A stretch of DNA of 64,000 bases from G965207335 sp965207335 (GTDB taxonomy: Bacteria; Pseudomonadota; Gammaproteobacteria; PS1; Pseudothioglobaceae). The notes beneath the pieces were generated by a model. That model saw only the letters and a program-made list of their open reading frames with translations, made no database searches and was not told where the DNA came from. The DNA lies in the NCBI GenBank assembly GCA_965207335.1, contig OZ242267.1:992001-1056000 (forward strand), in the 5' to 3' direction. Positions 49,801-58,673 of this stretch are shown piece by piece. The position numbers were made by a program, and so were the translations under genes. Within the stretch, counting starts at the first letter, position 1. Every line of letters starts with the position of its first letter.

Positions 49801-52800
49801 TTATAGCAAAGATGATTCAGTAAATGTCGGTATGGATAGTGCTTATTTAGATAATATTCGCCTAAATAATGCCTTAACTTATACTATTGGTGTAATAGTA
49901 GTAGGTAATGGTGCAATAACTGGATTGAATAATCCCTACATAGCAGGAAGTAATGCAGTTTTAACTTCTAGTGCTAACTCAGGTTATAGCTTTGATTATT
50001 GGACAGGTTGTGATAGCACGGATACTAATAAATGTAATATTATAGTAAATAACAATAAATCAATAACGGCAAGTTTTAGATTAATAAACGATACTATCCC
50101 AGATAGTTTTAACTTTACCTCTCGTGCATTTGTCCCTATAAATGCTAGTATTACCTCAAGAGCTGTTGTTATAACAGGCATTAATACCCCGACTATTATT
50201 GCTATTACTAACGGACAGTATAACATTAACAATGGCGTATTTACCTCTACTAATAGCACACTAAACAATGGTGATAGTGTTCGTATTAAGCTATTATCAA
50301 GCAGTCAGTTTAATACTATGGTTAGTACTACTATTACAATAGGAGGTGTAACTGCAACATTTAGTGTTCACACTAAGGCACAAGATATTACCCCAGACTT
50401 ATTTGCCTTTAATACTCAAAAAAATAAAGAATTAAATACTCAATTAATATCAAATACAGCGATAATTACAGGTGTTGATGGTAATGTTGTTATTCGCATT
50501 ATAGACGGAGAATATAGTATTAACAACAGTGTTTTTATAAGTAATGCCAGTACTACTAAAAACGGTGATAATATAATAGTTAGACACACATCAAGTAGTA
50601 CTTATAATGCTAATGTAATTACTGCGTTAGTAGTTGGTAATACCACAGCAACCTTTATATCTAGCACTAGTAGCAAAGATATTACCCCAGATAATTTTAA
50701 TTTTAATAGTCAAATTAATGTTGTTAAAAATACCATTATTAGCTCTAATGTTGCAACCATAACAGGTATTGACAACACTACAAGTATTAGACTTAATAGT
50801 GATTATCCAGCAACTTTACTAATAAACTATCAGACAACTACTAGTAATACAATTAGTAATAATGATAGTGTACAAATTATACTATTATCAAGTCCTAATT
50901 CACAAGGTAAAAGAGTAGCTAGGCTAATAGTAGGTGGTGTATTAGCAGAGTTTAGTATTATTACCAGTGGTGCTGATACTACGCCTAATATCTTTGGTTT
51001 TGAATCTAGGGCAGGAGTTACAACTAATACTATAATTACCTCAAATATTACCCCCATTACAGGTATTACAGATAGTACCACAATTAGTATTACAAATGGT
51101 TATTACTCTTTATCAGGAACACAACCAACTAATACAATAGGGCAAATAACAAATGGTGCCACAATTACTATAAGTCATACCTCAGCAAATAATTTTAATA
51201 CTACAACTAATACTACTATTACTATTGGTGGTATTAATGCACTCTTTAAATCAACTACCAGAAAAACACCTATTTTATTAACTATTAATAAAGTAGGTTC
51301 TGGCATTATTACTAGTATTCCAGCAGGTATTAGTTGCGGTAATAATTGCAGTTATAATTATCGTTTAAATAGCAAGATTAGGCTGAAAGCAATACCTGAT
51401 GATGGTTATCGCTTTGCTGGTTTTAGTGGTGCTTGTAAACTAAGAGTAGTTATAGCTAGCACAAATACTATATGCTCTGCAACATTTACAGTTATACCTA
51501 GTAATACCTTAGTGGATTTTTCTAGTCAAACTATTAGTAGTGGCGAGCATACAGGTTTAATTATAGCCGATATTAATAACGATGATAGTCCAGATATAAT
51601 AAGTGTATCAGCAGGTAATTTACAATACTATGATGCTAGTAATACTACAAGCAATATCATTGCTACTAATCTTTTTGGCAGAATTGCCTTAACCGCTGTT
51701 GATATTGATAATGACGGTAATTTAGATATATTAGCTGCTATTAACAACGAGAATAGCTTAGTTTTATATAGTAATAACGGTAGTCAAATATTTAGCAAGG
51801 TAAATATTGATAGTAATATTAATAATCCTCTTGCTATTAGTAGTGCTGATATAGATAATGACGATGATATTGATATTATTGTATCTACTTATGATAAGGT
51901 AATTGTTTATCAAAGAGGTAGTAGTAATACCTTTACAAAACGAACTATAGCTAATAATTTAGCTGGTGTTGTTAGTTTGCAAGTATTTGATATTGACAAC
52001 GACAATGATAATGATATTGCCTTAACTACTATAAATGGCAATTCCTTAGTGGTATTAGAGCAAGTAGCAAATAATAATTTTATCAAACACATAATTGATA
52101 GCACAAGAGGTGGTAATCAAGTGGTAGTTGCTGATATTAATAACGATAATAAGCTAGATATTGTACTTGCCTATGCTTTTATAAATCAAATAGTTTGGTA
52201 TAAAAATATAGATTCTAGCTTGAGTTTTAATAAAGTTGTTATTGATAGCAATGCTACTAATACTAACTCTATTTATGTAGCCGATATTAATAGTGACGGT
52301 AGGCTTGATGTAGTCGCTAATAGTAATAATATAGTTAATTGGTATCAAAATAACAGTAGCAACACCTTTAACAAATACATTGTTGGTAGCGCAAACAACC
52401 AAAGTAATGCTATTAGTGCTGTTAATATAAATAATACCCCACATATTATCACTAGCACAAATGACGGCATTAAACTTTATCGTGTTCAAGATGCCTATGA
52501 CATAGCAACAATAATAGATGGCAATGGCATAATTAGTAGCAATACCAGAGCAGTAAGTGGCACTATTATTACTCTAATAGCAACCCCAACAAATGGCTAT
52601 TCATTCATTAGGTGGCAAGGTAGTTGTAGTGGCAGTACTTCTAGTACTACAATTATTAGTAGTAGTGCAAATAGCATGACCTCTTGCATGGCAGTATTTA
52701 GAGATATTACCCCTAATGTTTTTAGTTTTACCCCTAAAATAAACCTAGAACAAAACACAGTAATCACCAGTAATATAATTACTATTACAGGTATAGACGG

Positions 52801-55525
52801 TAGTGCAACACTTGATATTATAGGTGCTACTTATACCATAAACGGTATCTTATCTAGTGCTTCTAGGGTAATTAGGAATAATACTACTCTAAGTATTAGT
52901 TTACTTTCAGGCAATTATGGTAGTAGCAAATATGCTACCCTAACAATAGGTGGGGTGCAATCAGTATTTATGATAAACACTCGCAACCAAGATTTTAGCC
53001 CTAATAGTTTTAATTTTAATGCTATTAATAATGCTACTAGAAACATGGCATTCAACTCAAATACAGTAATTATTAATGATATTGATAGCACGACTACTAT
53101 TAGTATTATAGGTGGTGATTATCAAATAAATAATAACCCAGCAACTAATACAGCAGGTATTATCAGTAATAATGATATTGTTAGTATTCGTATTATTGCT
53201 AGCAGTAATTATGATACTATAAGTTATGCAACTCTTACAGTAGGCAATATAAGTAGAGTATTTAGCATAACAACAGCACAAACTCCTGCTACTTACACCC
53301 TAATATTAGATGTTAATGGCAATGGCAGTATTAATGCTAATCCAAGTGGAAGTATTTATCAACACGGTAGCAGCGTGCAATTAAGCACAGTAGCTAATAA
53401 TAACACAGTATTTAGTCATTGGTCGTTAGGTTGTTTAGGTAGTAGTAGTAAACTTACTATTGTTATGGTCTCTAATCGCTCTTGTATTGCTAATTTTGTT
53501 AGTATTTTAGCCCCTGTTAATGTCATTGCTTCAAATAACAACGATACTCAAGTAAATATTAGTTGGAATGCAATTAGTAATGCTGATAGTTATGAGGTAT
53601 ATCGTAGTAATACTATAATAGCAACAACAACAATAACTAATTATACTGATACCTTAGCTAGTACAAGCACTGCTGATTATCAAATCAAAGCTTGTATGGC
53701 TAATACTTGCAGTGATTTTAGTCAAGTAGCACAAGGTAGCATACAGCAAAGATACACCGTAAATATTACCCCAACTTTAAACGGAGTTGTGCAAGCATAT
53801 GGCATTAACTGCGGTAATGATTGTACTCAAAGTTATGCAAATAATAGTGATATTGAACTAAGGGCAATAGCCAATAATGGCTACATGTTTACAAGTTGGA
53901 GCGGTAATGGTGTTTGTAGCAATAGCACAACTAATCCATTGGCTATTAAATTAACAAGTAATAAAACATGCCAAGCTGTTTTTAATACCATTACTTATAA
54001 TTTAAGCATTATCCAAACAACAGGTGGTACAGTTACTGCTAATAAAACTTGCAATGGCACAAGTTGCACCCTAAACTATGATATTAATACTCATGCAATA
54101 CTAACAGCACAAGCACAAATAGAATATCGTTTTATGAATTGGACTGGAGATTGTAGAGGTAATGCCAACCCACAACGCATTTTAATAATAAGTGATAGGG
54201 CTTGTTCTGCGGTATTTAGTAATGAAGATACTACTGTTGATTCATTTAGATTTTACCGTAAAAGCAATGTCCTACCAGAAACAGCCATATTATCTAATGC
54301 AATTACTATAAGCGGTATTAGTGTAGCAGTACCTATTAGGATAGAAAACGGGGAGTATAGTATTAACAATGGCACATTTACCATAGCAAATGGCGTAATT
54401 AAAAATAATGATAGCTTACAATTACGCCATTTATCAGCAATAGGTGGACAAAATAGCCAAACTACTATTGTTAGAGTGGGTGTTATTGGTACTAGATTTA
54501 TATCTACTACCAGAGTATTAGACACTGATAACGATGGTATTATAGATAGTATTGATACCGATGATGACAATGATGGAATGCCTGATAGTTATGAGATTGC
54601 TAATGGTTTAAATTCAAAAGATGCCAGCGATGCTAACCTAGATAATGATGGCGATGATTTTACTAACTTAGAAGAGTATATCTTAGGTTATAACCCCAAT
54701 ATTTTTGCCTCAGCACCTACTAAAACTCAAATAATTTACGGGGTTATAAATGGCAATGCTAGAATTAATGGTTTGGCAACTGCTAGCATTTATTATAATA
54801 CTAGTAATAATAATAAAACTCTAAGTGGCTTAACATTATTTACTTGTTTTGCAAGTAATACTTTAAATAATGTAGTCTTTAACAGTGTAGCAACTAGTAG
54901 CTTATTCACTAATGATAGTATTGCATTTTTAGATATTGATAGCGACCAAGATAATAATAATACAACTGATGCTTGTCTAAATACTGTTTGGCTTTCATTT
55001 ACATTTGAATTTCCAGGACTAACTACTAATTTACCTTATAAATTATTTGATTTAGTATTTACTGTTAGTCCATCAGCAACAATAGGTAGTACTACAACTA
55101 TTGACTTTAAAATAAATACTGCATCTAGTTATGAGGCTGATAAAACACCACTTATACTAGAAATAGCACCAAATGTTACTTTTGATGTTGATGGTAATGG
55201 TAGTATTCTTTCATATCAAGATGGCTTTGCAATTTTATATTACTTAATTAGCGGTAGTGTACCAAATAAATTTATTGCCTCAAATGCCACAAGAAATAAT
55301 ATACAAATACAAAACTATATTCAAAACTTAGTAGATAATAATATTTTAGATGTAGATGAAAACAATACAATAGGTGTGCTAACTGATGGCTTGGCAATTC
55401 TATTGTATATGTTTGATGAGGACAATATAAACGATAATAACATTAATAAAATTAGAGGCAGTAATTCAGATTTAACAGCTAAGGATATTAAAAGAAATAT
55501 TGAACTTTATATGAGAGTTAGATAG
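43898..55525 (+). CDS. Giant secreted multidomain protein: two beta-propellers, cohesin-like and dockerin-like modules
   Basis: A 3875-residue protein; the start at 43898 gives the signal peptide MKKIISFFLLLLVATFSYAQ (the frame opens at 43865). Modules by nucleotide: cohesin-like 43960-44390; beta domain 44390-44670; a seven-bladed FG-GAP/VCBS propeller 44690-45715 (VYATDIDNDNDIDVL-type blades); about ten InlB-like repeats between 45720 and 54230; TSP3 segments 45955-46125, 47675-47850 and 54520-54700; two MAM-like domains 48790-49870; seven DxFxF-type repeats between 50095 and 54515; a second seven-bladed propeller 51510-52490; FN3 53510-53745; cohesin-like 54715-55175; paired dockerin-like units 55180-55522. 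Likely an exported calcium-stabilised surface or matrix fibre. No enzyme domain is recognised. Composition is extremely Asn/Ser/Thr-rich. Confidence 0.85.
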   Translation: MKKIISFFLLLLVATFSYAQTQTISTEFDKYVVNSNTTTTLTINYNVSDNDNTLTGLGFRVHFDSSKLTFVGVSNTLSANLIAVDNQVQPDISNTDNYINTDAYIGFSWANFNGSWPNIALPVKLTDISFIPSSTLTAGLDTIISFSQTSTANGYAFLATPVIITNTPEIITGNNQAIITGSMLDNFVLDYGKNNSGVLTTFTAPVGTRFASSNSNIETVITNSIGIATSSILTTSTTAGDKFVLVTANGFATQTIYYTTSIFIPHYVTKSADGVYSVHIADIDNDNDNDVLIGISYSDIVAWYETRPSNTFSNRKTITDTADAVRSVYAIDLDNDGDIDVLSASQNDNTLAWYENNGSGVFIASYTITTTASGAIAVYATDIDGDNDNDVLLASYDNDTVALYVNNGSASFSEIILDNNANGAASVYAIDVNGDGNKDVLSASALDNTIAWYENNGSNTFTKRIISTTASGARSVYATDIDNDNDIDVLAAADNDDSIYWYENTGNATFTINTITSNAGGAYSVYALDIDNDGNIDVLSASKDDNTIAWYKNDGNENFNKLIINNNADGAVSVYATDFDKDGDIDVLSASFNDGNVIWYENTLNPVQYVLNINTNNGTVVSNPTGINCDNICSATFTQNSTVVLTATADTSYTFIGWSGSCFGTNTIFNLVINSNQSCIANFAPDNDGDGIADNFDSDNDGIPDSYEIANGLDPNNADDANLDFDNDGQSNLAEYNAGTDPNYRRVEYFNIFNRIKANGSITTQLDARWHGSIELATIANATIFTTAIPSATYKVDFDGDWTSARFPTNFPIFDGNSFDHFSGLIGATHNENAVFWQTGASASLGIEDMAELGSKSPLITEIETQINNNNAQFILNGNGLSSGTDSTSLVFDITKPYSTVTLVSMIAPSPDWFVGVNNVNLFVGNNWADSVTRDLRVYDSGTDSGETFIAFDADNNELITRLTSPATATDFVNGVHRDHPDRFVAKFVFERLATITGSTNSIYQFNIIDDVNPANIISTNTIILSSARYDLRKPLSQQNPDNYTLEVNYNNSSKEAVNATLANIITDIPTILVATQTAGINNLYFTWQASSNTYQTIITNATQSYYLFYQINLLTNSGGRKITRTIPINSTSFTIARALLADNNIDLNGLQYRIDIAIADRYGNISTRRDGSFFNITGNVSSYTLIITTIGSGLVSSSPVAINCGNICSATFTQNSTVVLTATANSNHIFTGWSGSCSGTNTIFNLVINSNQSCIANFAPDNDGDGIADNFDSDNDGIPDSYEIANGLDPNNADDANLDFDNDGQSNLAEYNAGTNINIAGLIRFNVLNRIYNSGATYTMIYARWYQQSSLLSVNSASVTNINGNVYEFDNNDQNRNLRIVNGIIFDRADLVRNASSSLSITNTSTLGTYTLTASYNDVSNTIETLTSQLEPIINDIPSVTITSQNISNNYINIAWQPSTDNYPATFTSTSQNHYLFYRVFLRDSSSTVFSTTRIDSTSTSINSRVFTNNNINLLDMSFRVNTYLADRQGNASTRRDGKYQALGGVAITLNVATNGNGTVSCTTSNTINCNQSFIRGTSITLSANPASGYVFNYWGGNCSGYGNANSIEITLDSSKYCIANFALNIANTISNNLTFNPTNTNDANWFGQTHFSIQGSSAARSGNINNNEQSCLQTEVMAPGNLSFYWQVSSERNYDFLSFYIGDKKQASISGNITWKQQTFTLTNVGSQTLIWCYKKDNSINKGNDAGYIDNVVFNQHYSLSINTPTGGIINSSDNIIACYDNNSTTNTNVLEPLYYKLPNCNNNYPVASTISLTATANDGYIFTNWGIDCSGGNNPLAFNLNTNSTCSASFTISTITIADAVDNNSLSFISPENSSANWFSQTNSTANDNDTARSGSISDNQQSCVQTTTTGGAEQLQFDWKISSEQNHDFLSFYINNQQQDSISGNINWQTKTYNLTTNSTLTWCYSKDDSVNVGMDSAYLDNIRLNNALTYTIGVIVVGNGAITGLNNPYIAGSNAVLTSSANSGYSFDYWTGCDSTDTNKCNIIVNNNKSITASFRLINDTIPDSFNFTSRAFVPINASITSRAVVITGINTPTIIAITNGQYNINNGVFTSTNSTLNNGDSVRIKLLSSSQFNTMVSTTITIGGVTATFSVHTKAQDITPDLFAFNTQKNKELNTQLISNTAIITGVDGNVVIRIIDGEYSINNSVFISNASTTKNGDNIIVRHTSSSTYNANVITALVVGNTTATFISSTSSKDITPDNFNFNSQINVVKNTIISSNVATITGIDNTTSIRLNSDYPATLLINYQTTTSNTISNNDSVQIILLSSPNSQGKRVARLIVGGVLAEFSIITSGADTTPNIFGFESRAGVTTNTIITSNITPITGITDSTTISITNGYYSLSGTQPTNTIGQITNGATITISHTSANNFNTTTNTTITIGGINALFKSTTRKTPILLTINKVGSGIITSIPAGISCGNNCSYNYRLNSKIRLKAIPDDGYRFAGFSGACKLRVVIASTNTICSATFTVIPSNTLVDFSSQTISSGEHTGLIIADINNDDSPDIISVSAGNLQYYDASNTTSNIIATNLFGRIALTAVDIDNDGNLDILAAINNENSLVLYSNNGSQIFSKVNIDSNINNPLAISSADIDNDDDIDIIVSTYDKVIVYQRGSSNTFTKRTIANNLAGVVSLQVFDIDNDNDNDIALTTINGNSLVVLEQVANNNFIKHIIDSTRGGNQVVVADINNDNKLDIVLAYAFINQIVWYKNIDSSLSFNKVVIDSNATNTNSIYVADINSDGRLDVVANSNNIVNWYQNNSSNTFNKYIVGSANNQSNAISAVNINNTPHIITSTNDGIKLYRVQDAYDIATIIDGNGIISSNTRAVSGTIITLIATPTNGYSFIRWQGSCSGSTSSTTIISSSANSMTSCMAVFRDITPNVFSFTPKINLEQNTVITSNIITITGIDGSATLDIIGATYTINGILSSASRVIRNNTTLSISLLSGNYGSSKYATLTIGGVQSVFMINTRNQDFSPNSFNFNAINNATRNMAFNSNTVIINDIDSTTTISIIGGDYQINNNPATNTAGIISNNDIVSIRIIASSNYDTISYATLTVGNISRVFSITTAQTPATYTLILDVNGNGSINANPSGSIYQHGSSVQLSTVANNNTVFSHWSLGCLGSSSKLTIVMVSNRSCIANFVSILAPVNVIASNNNDTQVNISWNAISNADSYEVYRSNTIIATTTITNYTDTLASTSTADYQIKACMANTCSDFSQVAQGSIQQRYTVNITPTLNGVVQAYGINCGNDCTQSYANNSDIELRAIANNGYMFTSWSGNGVCSNSTTNPLAIKLTSNKTCQAVFNTITYNLSIIQTTGGTVTANKTCNGTSCTLNYDINTHAILTAQAQIEYRFMNWTGDCRGNANPQRILIISDRACSAVFSNEDTTVDSFRFYRKSNVLPETAILSNAITISGISVAVPIRIENGEYSINNGTFTIANGVIKNNDSLQLRHLSAIGGQNSQTTIVRVGVIGTRFISTTRVLDTDNDGIIDSIDTDDDNDGMPDSYEIANGLNSKDASDANLDNDGDDFTNLEEYILGYNPNIFASAPTKTQIIYGVINGNARINGLATASIYYNTSNNNKTLSGLTLFTCFASNTLNNVVFNSVATSSLFTNDSIAFLDIDSDQDNNNTTDACLNTVWLSFTFEFPGLTTNLPYKLFDLVFTVSPSATIGSTTTIDFKINTASSYEADKTPLILEIAPNVTFDVDGNGSILSYQDGFAILYYLISGSVPNKFIASNATRNNIQIQNYIQNLVDNNILDVDENNTIGVLTDGLAILLYMFDEDNINDNNINKIRGSNSDLTAKDIKRNIELYMRVR

Positions 55526-55528
55526 TAT

Positions 55529-55554
55529 GAGACCTTTGCATAAACATGAATAAT
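55529..55554 (+). mobile_element. MITE left-end remnant after the giant gene
   Basis: GAGACCTTTGCATAAACATG followed by AATAAT is an exact left end of the MITE family; the rest is missing. It begins 3 bp after the giant gene's stop and lies 41 bp before the next start. Confidence 0.65.
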
Positions 55555-55594
55555 ACTTATCTAAAAAAAGTATGTTAAATTATGGAATAAAATA

Positions 55595-56092
55595 ATGGCT
55601 AAATACAAATCAATATTATTATTTATGTTAATAGGTGTTAGTGTAAATGTATTAGCATCTAAACAAATAATAACAACTAATAATAATTATTACAATTTAA
55701 CAGTAGGCGAGAAATTTAGTTTAATGGTTTACCATAACACCGATGATATTAATCCTAAGCTAAGCGGTTTAAAACTTAATTTATTCTATGATAATGCAAA
55801 AATAGAACTACTTAATGTAGATAATATCTTAGGTAAGAATAATATAGGTAGTGATAGTATAAATGCTATTACTGATACAAAAAATCTAGATAATAATTTG
55901 ACTACAAATAAATACTTTACCCTAGCTTGGTTAGATTTTGCTACTATTAATTGGCTAGATAGTAGCACAACAAAGCTTTATCAAGTAACATTTAAAACAA
56001 AAATAACAGGTAATACCAGTATTAGTTTTGACGGTGAAAGCACAGTTGGTTATGATTTAGAAACACCATCCATAATATTGGATATAAGATAG
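55595..56092 (+). CDS. Small secreted single-domain cohesin-like protein
   Basis: A 165-residue protein with a signal peptide (MAKYKSILLFMLIGVSVNVL, cleavage near ASKQ). It has one beta-rich domain following the cohesin-like pattern (KLSGLKLNLFYDNAKIELL, KYFTLAWLDFATINW, LYQVTFKTK). It resembles the 155-residue protein at 43129 in size and layout. The two flank the giant gene, suggesting a paired role. No dockerin-like unit is present. Confidence 0.68.
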   Translation: MAKYKSILLFMLIGVSVNVLASKQIITTNNNYYNLTVGEKFSLMVYHNTDDINPKLSGLKLNLFYDNAKIELLNVDNILGKNNIGSDSINAITDTKNLDNNLTTNKYFTLAWLDFATINWLDSSTTKLYQVTFKTKITGNTSISFDGESTVGYDLETPSIILDIR

Positions 56093-56115
56093 TATATTGT
56101 TATAGACAAAAAATA

Positions 56116-57867
56116 ATGACACAGTATTTAAAATTTAATCTTATTTGGCTATTAGTATTATTTTGTGCTAATGTTTATGGGCAAACACCAACCATTAATG
56201 CTAGCACGACTAGTGGTACTAATACTAATAATGAACTAATTATACCTGCAAGCAGCAACTTTTTACTAAGCATTCAATATAGCGGTACTAATACTCTAAA
56301 TGCCTTTACTTTCAGAACTTATTTTAACTCAAATAAGTTAGTATTTAGCACGGTTGCAAATATTTTACAAAATCAATTTCAAACAAGCACTAGCATTGTT
56401 GATGATACTAATAATGCAGATAGTGACGATAATACTGATAAAAGATTTGGCTATTCTTGGGGTAATAGTACCAGTAATTGGCCAGTTGCAGATGCTAATA
56501 GTTTGCCCATAGAATTATTTCAAGTTAGTTTTTTAAGCAGTCAAAACATTTTTACAGACAACAGTACTATAAACTTTTCTGATAATAATAATACCGAGGG
56601 TGGTTTTGCCTCTACCCCTGTTGTAATAACTAATACTCCAGAAATATTAACTGGCAATAATCAAGTAATTACGACAGGAGCAACTCTTACCCCTATTACC
56701 TTGTATTATGGTAATAATACAGTTAGTGTAACTTTTTATGCATCTAATGCTACTTTTGCAGATACAGGTATTAGCAGTACGACTATTAACACGGTTAATG
56801 GTTTTGTAACCGCACCTAGTATAACCGTTGCAACAATAAGTAATGATTATCAAATAATAGTTAGTAGTCTAGGTTTTGTTACTCAAACCATAAATTATAA
56901 TGTCCAAGCAGGTATAGTAAATGCCACACAATCAATTATTACATCAAGTACTACAGCTAACATTACAGTTGGCAGTCCAGTAACTTTTACCTTGTCTATT
57001 AGAGATGAAAATGGTAATGAAGTTAATAATGTTATACCAGCATCAATTACTACTTCAAGTCCAAGATTAACAGGATCTAGTTGGGAAGTAAGCAGTATTT
57101 TAGCAGGCTCAATAAATGTTGTTTATACCTCAGGTACAGAAGCAGGTACTGAAAGTTTAGCTATTTTCTTTGATGGCATACAAATAGGCACTAGCATTAT
57201 TATTACCTCTATCCCGCCTATACCAAATATAACAACCACGGCACAAACAAGTAGTACAATAAATATATTGTGGGCTATTAATACAGCTGGTACAGGATAC
57301 TATATTATTTATAGTGCTACACAAAGTAATTCTTATAATGAAATAGCATCTAATACTGTGGCAAACTTTACCATAGGTTCAACTCTAAGCTATATCCATA
57401 TGGGTTTAAGTCCAAGCACAACTTATAAATACCAGCTAAGAGTATGTATAGATAGTAATATTAGCACTTGTTCTGCATCATCTGTAATAAGCATAGCAAC
57501 AACAAAGGCAACATTTAGCTTAGATGTTGATAATAATGGCATAACAAATATTAATGATGGATTGTTAATATTACGCTTTTTAGCAGGTAGTAGTAATGAA
57601 AACTTAGTATATAATTTAGTAGATGCTGCTAGTGCAACTAGAAATGCAACGATGATAAAAACATATTTAATAAATGCTATTACTATATTAGATGTTGATA
57701 ATAATGGCATAGCAGATGCTGCAACAGATGGATTTTTAATAATTCGTTATTTACTAGACATAAGAGATAATAATCTAATAATCAGCATCATAGGCAGTAG
57801 TGCAACTAGAAAAACAGTAACAGAAATTATATATTACTTGAATCAGTTTAAAAGCACAGACTTGTAA
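56116..57867 (+). CDS. Secreted protein with cohesin-like, FN3-like and paired dockerin-like modules
   Basis: A 583-residue protein with a signal peptide (LIWLLVLFCANVYGQT). An N-terminal cohesin-like domain (about 25-165, with FTFRTYFNSNKLVFS and RFGYSWGNSTSNWPV) is followed by the same beta domain as in the giant protein (ITNTPEILTGNNQ). Next come an invasin-like domain, an FN3-like domain (about 365-465) and two dockerin-like units (LDVDNNGITNINDGLLILRF, LDVDNNGIADAATDG) at the C-terminus. It is a compact version of the larger proteins and may be the minimal assembling unit. No catalytic domain is seen. Confidence 0.8.
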   Translation: MTQYLKFNLIWLLVLFCANVYGQTPTINASTTSGTNTNNELIIPASSNFLLSIQYSGTNTLNAFTFRTYFNSNKLVFSTVANILQNQFQTSTSIVDDTNNADSDDNTDKRFGYSWGNSTSNWPVADANSLPIELFQVSFLSSQNIFTDNSTINFSDNNNTEGGFASTPVVITNTPEILTGNNQVITTGATLTPITLYYGNNTVSVTFYASNATFADTGISSTTINTVNGFVTAPSITVATISNDYQIIVSSLGFVTQTINYNVQAGIVNATQSIITSSTTANITVGSPVTFTLSIRDENGNEVNNVIPASITTSSPRLTGSSWEVSSILAGSINVVYTSGTEAGTESLAIFFDGIQIGTSIIITSIPPIPNITTTAQTSSTINILWAINTAGTGYYIIYSATQSNSYNEIASNTVANFTIGSTLSYIHMGLSPSTTYKYQLRVCIDSNISTCSASSVISIATTKATFSLDVDNNGITNINDGLLILRFLAGSSNENLVYNLVDAASATRNATMIKTYLINAITILDVDNNGIADAATDGFLIIRYLLDIRDNNLIISIIGSSATRKTVTEIIYYLNQFKSTDL

Positions 57868-57873
57868 TAATCT

Positions 57874-58038
57874 AAGGCCTTTGCATAAACATGAATAATC
57901 ATCAGAACCCCGCCTTTCCACTCACTTGATAATCTTTATCAAACCAGACTTAGAACAACTAGGGCAGACTTGATAGAATATCATCAATTAAGCAAAAATC
58001 AGAGCTCTGCTAATCATCCCTATTTATGCAAAGGTCTC
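57874..58038 (+). mobile_element. MITE-like element, full-length copy (before the LysE/RhtB gene)
   Basis: 165 bp, nearly identical to the copy at 3226 (left end decayed to AAGGCCTTTGCATAAAC, right end TTTATGCAAAGGTCTC). The right end supplies an AAGG word about 9 bases before the ATG of the exporter gene. Confidence 0.78.
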
Positions 58039-58043
58039 AAATA

Positions 58044-58670
58044 ATGGATATTGAACAATACATAGTATTTATTACAGTAACTTTAATAATATTCATGTCA
58101 CCTGGTCCGGTGATTTTGGTTGCTATTAATAACGGTATAACTTATGGTGCTAAAAGATCTGTATTAGCTATATTAGGCAATGTGTTAGCAATGCAAATAC
58201 TGATTTGTTTGAGTGTATTAGGTATAGGCTCTATATTAATGGCATCAACTACTGCTTTTAATATATTAAAAATAATAGGTGCTATTTATTTAGTTTATTT
58301 AGGGGTTGTGACTTGGAGTGCTAAAAATTATTTTAATACTTTTAATGATGCCGATGATAAGGAATATAAGAATAAATATTTTTTATTTAAACGCTCATTT
58401 TACACAACACTATCAAATCCAAAAGCACTTATTTATGTTACTGCCTTATTGCCACAATTTATTGATACTAATAAGGAAATATGGTTACAATTTTTAATTC
58501 TAGCACTTACAATTGCAATCATGCAATTTAGTGCAATTGCTTTTTATGCTATACTGGCTAGCAAAATTCGTAATTGGATTACAAAAGCAAGTAATTATAA
58601 AATATTCTTCCGATTTAGTGGTGCTACATTGGTAATATTAGGTATTGCTCTATTATTTACAGATAAATAA
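58044..58670 (+). CDS. LysE/RhtB family amino-acid exporter
   Basis: A 208-residue inner-membrane protein with about six hydrophobic segments. The family signature MSPGPVILVAINNGITYGAKRS lies after the first helix start, and NPKALIYVTALLPQF is the second conserved block. It exports amino acids or small metabolites; the substrate cannot be told. The start at 58044 (MDIEQYIVFITV) is preferred over 58026, which lies in the MITE. It is not part of a larger operon. Confidence 0.88.
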   Translation: MDIEQYIVFITVTLIIFMSPGPVILVAINNGITYGAKRSVLAILGNVLAMQILICLSVLGIGSILMASTTAFNILKIIGAIYLVYLGVVTWSAKNYFNTFNDADDKEYKNKYFLFKRSFYTTLSNPKALIYVTALLPQFIDTNKEIWLQFLILALTIAIMQFSAIAFYAILASKIRNWITKASNYKIFFRFSGATLVILGIALLFTDK

Positions 58671-58673
58671 CAG

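Noticed and set aside
37675..55000. Numerous antisense frames of 60-110 residues opposite the large surface genes
   Set aside because: They mirror the Ser/Thr/Asn-rich repeats of the sense strand, so few stops appear by composition. There are no start signals or family matches.
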